A DNA stretch of 16,954 bases from Lachnospiraceae bacterium UBA3826 (lineage in GTDB: Bacteria; Bacillota; Clostridia; Lachnospirales; Lachnospiraceae): positions 1 through 16,954 of the forward strand of contig DGII01000160.1 in assembly GCA_002393095.1 (NCBI GenBank). Reading direction: 5' to 3'. The position numbers were made by a program, and so were the translations under genes. Shown here piece after piece: positions 12,692 to 16,954 of this stretch. Position 1 is the first letter of the stretch. Every line of letters starts with the position of its first letter. The notes below the pieces were generated by a model that did no database searches, was not told where the DNA came from, and saw only the letters and a program-made list of their open reading frames with translations.

Positions 12692-15447
12692 GTACTAAGA
12701 ATATCAGTTTAACTATAGATGACAGATCGATAACCGTCCAAGAGGGCACCACGATCTTAGAGGCCGCACGCCTTAATGACTTAAGTATCCCCACTCTGTG
12801 CTATCTTAAGGAGATCAACGAGATAGGTGCGTGCAAGATGTGTGTGGTGGAGCTTGAGGGTTATGACCATCTTGTTACCTCCTGCAATACCATGGCAAGA
12901 GACGGCATGGTCATACATACCGCAAGCGACAAGGTCATAAGAAGCCGTAAGCAGATGCTCAATCTCCTGCTTGCCAATCATGATGTAAGATGCTTCTCCT
13001 GCGCCAAGTCGGGAAGTTGCAGCCTTCAGGATCTGTCCAATGAATACGGGATCACCGAATCCATATATAAGGGCAATGAAGCTAAGATTCCTGCCAAGAC
13101 GGAGAATCCCTTCTTAACCTACTATCCTGAGCTTTGCATCAATTGTCAGCGCTGTGTCAGCACATGTCACAAGGTAGCAGGTAACGGCGTACTTCACAAT
13201 GCCAAGTTAGGAACAAGAACCCTGATAGATGCGCCCTTTGGCCCCGACTGGAAGGAGACGGACTGCGAATCCTGCGGCAACTGCGCGCAAGCCTGTCCTA
13301 CAGGAGCATTGATCGCCAAGAATAAGAAAAAATATCAGCCCGGACGGATAGAAAAGGTTCTGACGACCTGTCCTCATTGTGCGACCGGATGTCAGTATTA
13401 CCTCATAGTCAAGGATAATGTCATAGTGGATGTCGAACCGGCTAACGGTCCTTCCAATAAGGGAATGCTGTGCGTTAAGGGGCGCTTCGGTTCATTTAAT
13501 TTCGTTCATTCCCCCGAACGGCTGAAGCATCCTCTTATCAAGGATTCAAACGGTGAATTCAGACAGGCAACATGGGATGAGGCAATGGAGCTTATCGCAA
13601 CCAGATTCTCCGAGATCAAGTCCGGTTACGGGCCCGATGCTCTGGCAGGTTTTGCCTGCTCGCGTTCGACCAATGAAGATATATATATGTTCCAGAAGAT
13701 GGTAAGATGCGCCTTCGGAACCAATAATGTAGATAACTGTGCAAGGGTATGCCACTCTGCATCCGTACACGGGCTTGCCATGACACTCGGTTCAGGTGCA
13801 ATGACCAATCCCATCGGAGATATCACAGGTGACGTGGATGTCATAATGCTTGTGGGCTCCAATCCGGAGGAGGCGCATCCTGTTGTAGGTATGCAGATAA
13901 GACAGGCTGTTGCAAGAGGTACCAGACTCATAGTAGTAGATCCTCGTGACATCGGCTTGTCCGGACAGGCAGATATCCATCTTAAGCTTAAGCCCGGAAC
14001 CAATGTAGCTTTTGCCAACGGAATGATGAACGTCATCATTAATGAAGGACTTGCCGATGAGGAATTCATCAGGACAAGAACCGAAGGGTATGAAGAGCTT
14101 AAGGCTATAGTCATGGAATATACACCCGATAAGGTTGCCGGGATCTGCCACATCGATCCGGATCACTTAAGAGAAGCCGCTTTGATGTATGCCAAGGCAG
14201 ATAAGGCTCCCATCATATACTGTCTTGGTGTAACGGAGCATTCAACAGGTACAGAGGGTGTCATGTCGATGTCTAACCTTGCGATGCTTACAGGCAAGCT
14301 CGGAAGAAGCGGTTGCGGAGTCAATCCGTTAAGAGGACAGAATAACGTACAGGGCGCATGCGACATGGGAGCCATGCCCGGACATTTCCCCGGCTACCAG
14401 AAGATAACCGACGAGGCTGTCATGGATAAGTTCGAGAAAGCATGGGGAACCACCCTTAATAAAAAGCCCGGAACATATGCAACAGATGTGTTCGGAGCTG
14501 CCATTAAAAAGGATATCCGCGGTCTCTTCATCTTCGGAGAAGATCCTATCGTAACGGATGCGGATCAGCATCATGTCAGGAAAGCGCTTGAAAACCTTGA
14601 CTTCCTTGTAGTGGATGATCTGTTCATGACAGAGACAGCCCGCCTTGCAGATGTGGTTCTGCCGGGAATCAGCTATGCCGAGAAGGAAGGCACTTTCTCC
14701 AATACCGAACGAAGAGTTCAAAGAGTCCGCAAGGCAGTCACACTCGATGGAGAGATGAGAGCCGATACGGTCATCTTCACAGACCTCATGAACAGGATGG
14801 GATATAAGCAGCCTGCGCTTCGTCCGGATGAGATAATGGACGAGATCGCATCTGTAACACCCAGCTTTGCGGGTATCTCGCATTCAAGGCTTGACAGGAC
14901 GAAGGACGGTCTCCAGTGGCCTTGTACCGCTAAGGATCATCCTGGCACGCCCATCATGCATGTAGGCAGCTTCGCAAGAGGCTTAGGATGGTTCTATCCG
15001 GCACGCTATATCGAGAGCGCTGAGCTTCCGGATGATGAATATCCCTTCATACTTATGACCGGACGTATCCTCTATCATTACAATACCAGAGCCATGACAG
15101 GCAAGACTCCGGGACTTATGGAGAGAGAAGGTCACTCCTTCATAGAGGTCAATATGGCAGATGCCGTCAGACTCGGAATAGAGAACGGAGATCTTATAAG
15201 GGTGATATCCAGACGCGGAAGCCTTACCACAACAGCCAGAGTCGGTAACAAGGTATCCGAATCCGAGACATGGATGCCCTTCCACTTCCCTGACGGTAAT
15301 GCCAATGTCTTAACCAACGCTGCGCTTGATAAGTACGCCAGAATTCCCGAATACAAGGTCTGCGCGGTAAGACTTGAGAAGATTGAACATACTGATAATT
15401 ACGATGAATGGAGTGACGAATGGCCAAGCACAGACAGCCTGCAATAG
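12688..15447 (+). CDS. fdhA: Formate dehydrogenase alpha subunit, molybdopterin, NuoG-like N-terminus, cysteine type
   Basis: A 919-residue molybdo- or tungsto-enzyme catalysing formate oxidation / CO2 reduction. Its N-terminal 210 residues are NuoG-like: a 2Fe-2S site (C38, C49, C52, C66), the His-ligated cluster motif (H98, C102, C105, C111) and two 4Fe-4S motifs, CINCQRCVSTC (150-160) and CESCGNCAQAC (193-203). The bis-MGD domain begins with CPHCATGC (228-235) plus C262. The active-site segment is ARVCHSAS with C355-H356; the codon is TGC, so this is a cysteine enzyme, not a selenoprotein. The dinucleotide-binding end (about 800-905) includes FILMTGRILYHYNTRAMTG. Length suits the NAD(P)-linked soluble class. 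The ATG at 12688 overlaps the upstream stop (ATGA), with GGAGG 6-7 bases before; an in-frame ATG 60 bases upstream lies inside the partner gene. No fdhD or cofactor gene is in the window. Confidence 0.9.
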   Translation: MSTKNISLTIDDRSITVQEGTTILEAARLNDLSIPTLCYLKEINEIGACKMCVVELEGYDHLVTSCNTMARDGMVIHTASDKVIRSRKQMLNLLLANHDVRCFSCAKSGSCSLQDLSNEYGITESIYKGNEAKIPAKTENPFLTYYPELCINCQRCVSTCHKVAGNGVLHNAKLGTRTLIDAPFGPDWKETDCESCGNCAQACPTGALIAKNKKKYQPGRIEKVLTTCPHCATGCQYYLIVKDNVIVDVEPANGPSNKGMLCVKGRFGSFNFVHSPERLKHPLIKDSNGEFRQATWDEAMELIATRFSEIKSGYGPDALAGFACSRSTNEDIYMFQKMVRCAFGTNNVDNCARVCHSASVHGLAMTLGSGAMTNPIGDITGDVDVIMLVGSNPEEAHPVVGMQIRQAVARGTRLIVVDPRDIGLSGQADIHLKLKPGTNVAFANGMMNVIINEGLADEEFIRTRTEGYEELKAIVMEYTPDKVAGICHIDPDHLREAALMYAKADKAPIIYCLGVTEHSTGTEGVMSMSNLAMLTGKLGRSGCGVNPLRGQNNVQGACDMGAMPGHFPGYQKITDEAVMDKFEKAWGTTLNKKPGTYATDVFGAAIKKDIRGLFIFGEDPIVTDADQHHVRKALENLDFLVVDDLFMTETARLADVVLPGISYAEKEGTFSNTERRVQRVRKAVTLDGEMRADTVIFTDLMNRMGYKQPALRPDEIMDEIASVTPSFAGISHSRLDRTKDGLQWPCTAKDHPGTPIMHVGSFARGLGWFYPARYIESAELPDDEYPFILMTGRILYHYNTRAMTGKTPGLMEREGHSFIEVNMADAVRLGIENGDLIRVISRRGSLTTTARVGNKVSESETWMPFHFPDGNANVLTNAALDKYARIPEYKVCAVRLEKIEHTDNYDEWSDEWPSTDSLQ
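15410..15422 (+). promoter_or_regulatory. Ribosome binding site and start deciding the AraC N-terminus
   Basis: GGAG (15410-15413), a 6-base spacer and ATG (15420-15422) lie inside the last codons of the formate dehydrogenase gene. The frame that starts here encodes a family-like AraC N-terminus, unlike the GTG at 15485, which has no ribosome binding site. Confidence 0.55.
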
Positions 15448-16372
15448 AATACCGTAATTACGATCTGCCGGATTTTTCCCGATAGTGGTTCTGACGGGTG
15501 AAATATGGAGAATACCGGACCATCCGTCCGGTGTTCTTCATTTTCACAACCGCCTTGAGATCGGACTGTGCCAGAGTGACAGCGGTACTCTTGAGATCAA
15601 GAATTCATCATACCCTTTCACCTTCGGAGATATAACACTGATAGGGAGCGATGTATGTCATACAACCTACTCCACTCCCGGAACCTCCAGCAAATGGTCC
15701 TATATATTCTTGGATTTTGAGCAGCTTTTGACGCCGTACTTTCCCCTTTCACTCTTCATTGACAGGGGACGGTATAACGATCTTATACACTCTGCTTTCT
15801 CCATTCTGCATTCTGCCGAGGACCCAAGGCTGCTGCATTACATAGAGGACATTATAGATGCATATATCCTAAAGCCGGCTAACTACCAGTTCCTTATACG
15901 AGGACTAGCGATCTCGCTGCTTGTCAATCTGTTAAATATCGAGACAGACAGGGCCGAGCCGCTTACAATAAGCGAGAATATCCGCAAGGAATCCACGCTT
16001 ATCATAACACCGGCTCTTGAGTTCATCCGCAGTAACTATATGAGTGAATTCGGTGTAGATACCCTTGCCGATCTGTGTCATATGAGCCAGACGCACTTCA
16101 GACGTATCTTCACTCAGACCTTACAGACAAGTCCTCTTGACTACCTGAACAGGTATCGTATAGAGAAGGCCGCTTTCCTGCTCTCCAGCACCAATACTCC
16201 CGTCATTGACGTAGCTTCCGAGGTTGGCTTCAGATCCATATCAAGCTTCAACAGGCATTTTTTATCCATCATGAAGACATCGCCTCTTAAGTGGAGAAAT
16301 CAGGCATCATTCATCAAAAACCAGTCGGTTCTTAAATATACCGGCTGGCTCATCCCCCCCTTCAGAAGATAA
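15420..16372 (+). CDS. AraC-family transcriptional regulator, frameshifted near its N-terminus
   Basis: From 15485 the frame encodes an N-terminal cupin-like sugar-sensing domain (LHFHNRLEIGLCQSDSGTLE, then GDITLIGSDVCHTTYS) and a C-terminal pair of helix-turn-helix motifs (DTLADLCHMSQTHFRRIF; VIDVASEVGFRSISSFNRHF). The natural start is probably the ATG at 15420: that frame reads MAKHRQPAIEYRNYDLPDF, like the opening of related clostridial AraC proteins, then hits TAG at 15483-15485. The frames join perfectly (DLPDFFPIVVLTGEIW) if one T is added to the T5 run at 15473-15477, giving about 317 residues. It is therefore a single-base deletion, a sequence error or a -1 slip site. The start overlaps the formate dehydrogenase gene by 28 bases, so the two are co-transcribed. 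Likely targets are this operon and/or rhaBAD. Confidence 0.8.
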
Positions 16373-16411
16373 AAAAAATAACTCAGGCACTCCTTAAACG
16401 GAGAGCCTGAG
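16371..16411 (-). terminator. Intrinsic terminator facing left (minus strand)
   Basis: Stem CTCAGGC / GCCTGAG (16382-16388, 16405-16411) extended by CTCC / GGAG around a TTAAAC loop. On the minus strand it is followed by TTATTTTTTTTA, an ideal U-tract; on the plus strand no T-run follows. It therefore belongs to the gene remnant at 16451-16630 and not primarily to araC, although it may slow transcription from both sides. Confidence 0.75.
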
Positions 16412-16450
16412 CCTTAATGTATTGGAGTAAATTGGTTGGTGTTGCCGTCT

Positions 16451-16630
16451 TTACTTAGGTAAGTGAGATGTCATACCGTTATTATATGCCTCAGCACGCT
16501 CATCAATGATCGCCTGAAATCCGGCATCAAGATATTCCTGACTGTACTGTGCATATAAGGTCTCGAATTCATCCGGTGAGCATGTGGTAAGCTTGGTTCT
16601 GTATTCCTCATACTTACCGAGGAGACTCAT
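16451..16630 (-). pseudogene. C-terminal remnant, probably of an ABC-type sugar (extracellular solute-binding) protein
   Basis: Fifty-nine codons from an ATG at 16630 to TAA at 16451-16453. The residues FETLYAQYSQEYLDAGFQAI followed by IDERAEAYNNG resemble the helical C-terminal end of family 1 extracellular solute-binding proteins of Gram-positive sugar ABC transporters. There is no signal peptide, no good ribosome binding site and an in-frame stop just upstream, so the rest of the gene is gone. Its terminator (16371-16411) is intact about 40 bases downstream. Placement next to an AraC regulator fits a former sugar-uptake locus. The family call is from memory on a short stretch; a short independent protein is less likely. 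Confidence 0.4.
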
Positions 16631-16681
16631 CTCTATTTATATATGGAATTTTGTCATTCATTATCTTTGTTTTTTCTCCCC

Positions 16682-16954
16682 TCAATGTGACTGCTCTTTT
16701 TCCAGCTTTGAAAACATCAGCCAGATCAGCTTATGCTTTAATATGTACCGCCCCTTCGCTTTATCATAATCAATAAAAATGTAGAATTCTACATTTTCAG
16801 TGATTGTCTTAATAGAATGAAACACCCCAGGACAGTTGTCATGAGGTGTAATAAGTCGTATATAATTGCCCAAAGATGTAATACGTTGTATAACGATTAT
16901 CTCTTTGAGAACTTTTTCACTGTCTTAAGTGCCTTGTTTTGGGCATTTGTAAGG
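16682..16954 (-). pseudogene. 3' end of an unrecognised gene, apparently frameshifted, 5' end outside the window
   Basis: On the minus strand, one frame enters from the window edge and reads LTNAQNKALKTVKKFSKR before a TAA at 16897-16899. An overlapping frame continues with KVLKEIIVIQRITSLGNYIR to a stop at 16682-16684, ending WLMFSKLEKEQSH. Adding one A to the A5 run (plus-strand T5 at 16913-16917) joins them smoothly as ...ALKTVKKVLKEIIVIQ.... The second frame alone has only a TTG start at 16873 with no ribosome binding site. Composition looks protein-like (mixed hydrophobic strands and a charged tail), but I do not recognise the family. It may instead be two unrelated frames. Confidence 0.35.
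16776..16797. repeat. Perfect 22-bp palindrome
   Basis: The 22 bases are self-complementary around the centre of an EcoRI-like GAATTC, with core TGTAGAATTCTACA and AAA/TTT flanks. It lies inside the unrecognised minus-strand frame. It could be a dimeric operator site or a chance palindrome in A/T-rich sequence; no U-tract follows, so a terminator is unlikely. Confidence 0.6.

Noticed and set aside
13749..13754. Selenocysteine codon in the formate dehydrogenase
   Set aside because: The codon is TGC; no in-frame TGA or SECIS-like hairpin is needed.
16382..16411. Plus-strand terminator for araC
   Set aside because: The hairpin has no T-run on the plus side; the U-tract lies on the minus side, so it mainly ends a minus-strand unit.

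Overview
The window looks like a chromosomal segment of a Gram-positive anaerobe of the Clostridia, most likely a Lachnospiraceae member (Butyrivibrio/Roseburia-like gut or rumen bacterium). The reasons are an Rpn-type nuclease/transposase tail, a clostridial-type ECF sigma/PrsW module, rhaBAD genes, a NuoG-like formate dehydrogenase, an AraC regulator of a type common in that family, and strong AGGAGG-type ribosome binding sites. The family assignment is inference; no rRNA or marker gene is present.

Layout. (1) 1-1237 is a decayed border: the 3' end of an Rpn-family protein, a hairpin terminator, then remnants of at least three other genes (an unknown minus-strand tail, a MarR-like fragment, a fragment of a surface-repeat protein) and a terminator. 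(2) 1238-3683, minus strand, is one unit: a small two-TM protein, a 46-aa paralogue of its C-terminal half, and a 636-aa secreted repeat/coiled-coil protein. (3) 3826-5885, minus strand, is a second unit: ECF-type sigma factor, a polytopic membrane protein and a PrsW-type intramembrane protease, ending in its own terminator. (4) 5978-6988, plus strand, encodes a cytosolic GH5 glycoside hydrolase, diverging from the sigma factor. (5) 6989-10603, minus strand, is a rhaB-rhaA-rhaD rhamnose catabolic operon whose last stop abuts the GH5 stop. (6) 10859-16372, plus strand, holds a NuoF-C-terminal/GltD fusion oxidoreductase, a cysteine-type formate dehydrogenase alpha subunit and an AraC regulator, each start overlapping the preceding gene; the AraC gene carries a single-base frameshift. 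(7) 16371-16954 is again fragmentary: the tail of a probable sugar-binding protein with its terminator, and the tail of an unknown gene.

How it works together. RhaB, RhaA and RhaD act on L-rhamnose in the order RhaA (isomerase), RhaB (kinase), RhaD (aldolase), giving DHAP and lactaldehyde. The Fdh pair would link formate and CO2 with a pyridine nucleotide pool. The translationally coupled AraC protein could control its own operon, the divergent rhamnose operon, or both. The sigma/PrsW module followed by the small membrane proteins and the large exported protein is the least explained part and the best candidate for an undescribed envelope-signalling or surface-structure system. Two short homopolymer runs (T5 at 15473, T5 at 16913 read on the minus strand) sit exactly where reading frames break, so some 'pseudogenes' near the right end may be sequence errors.
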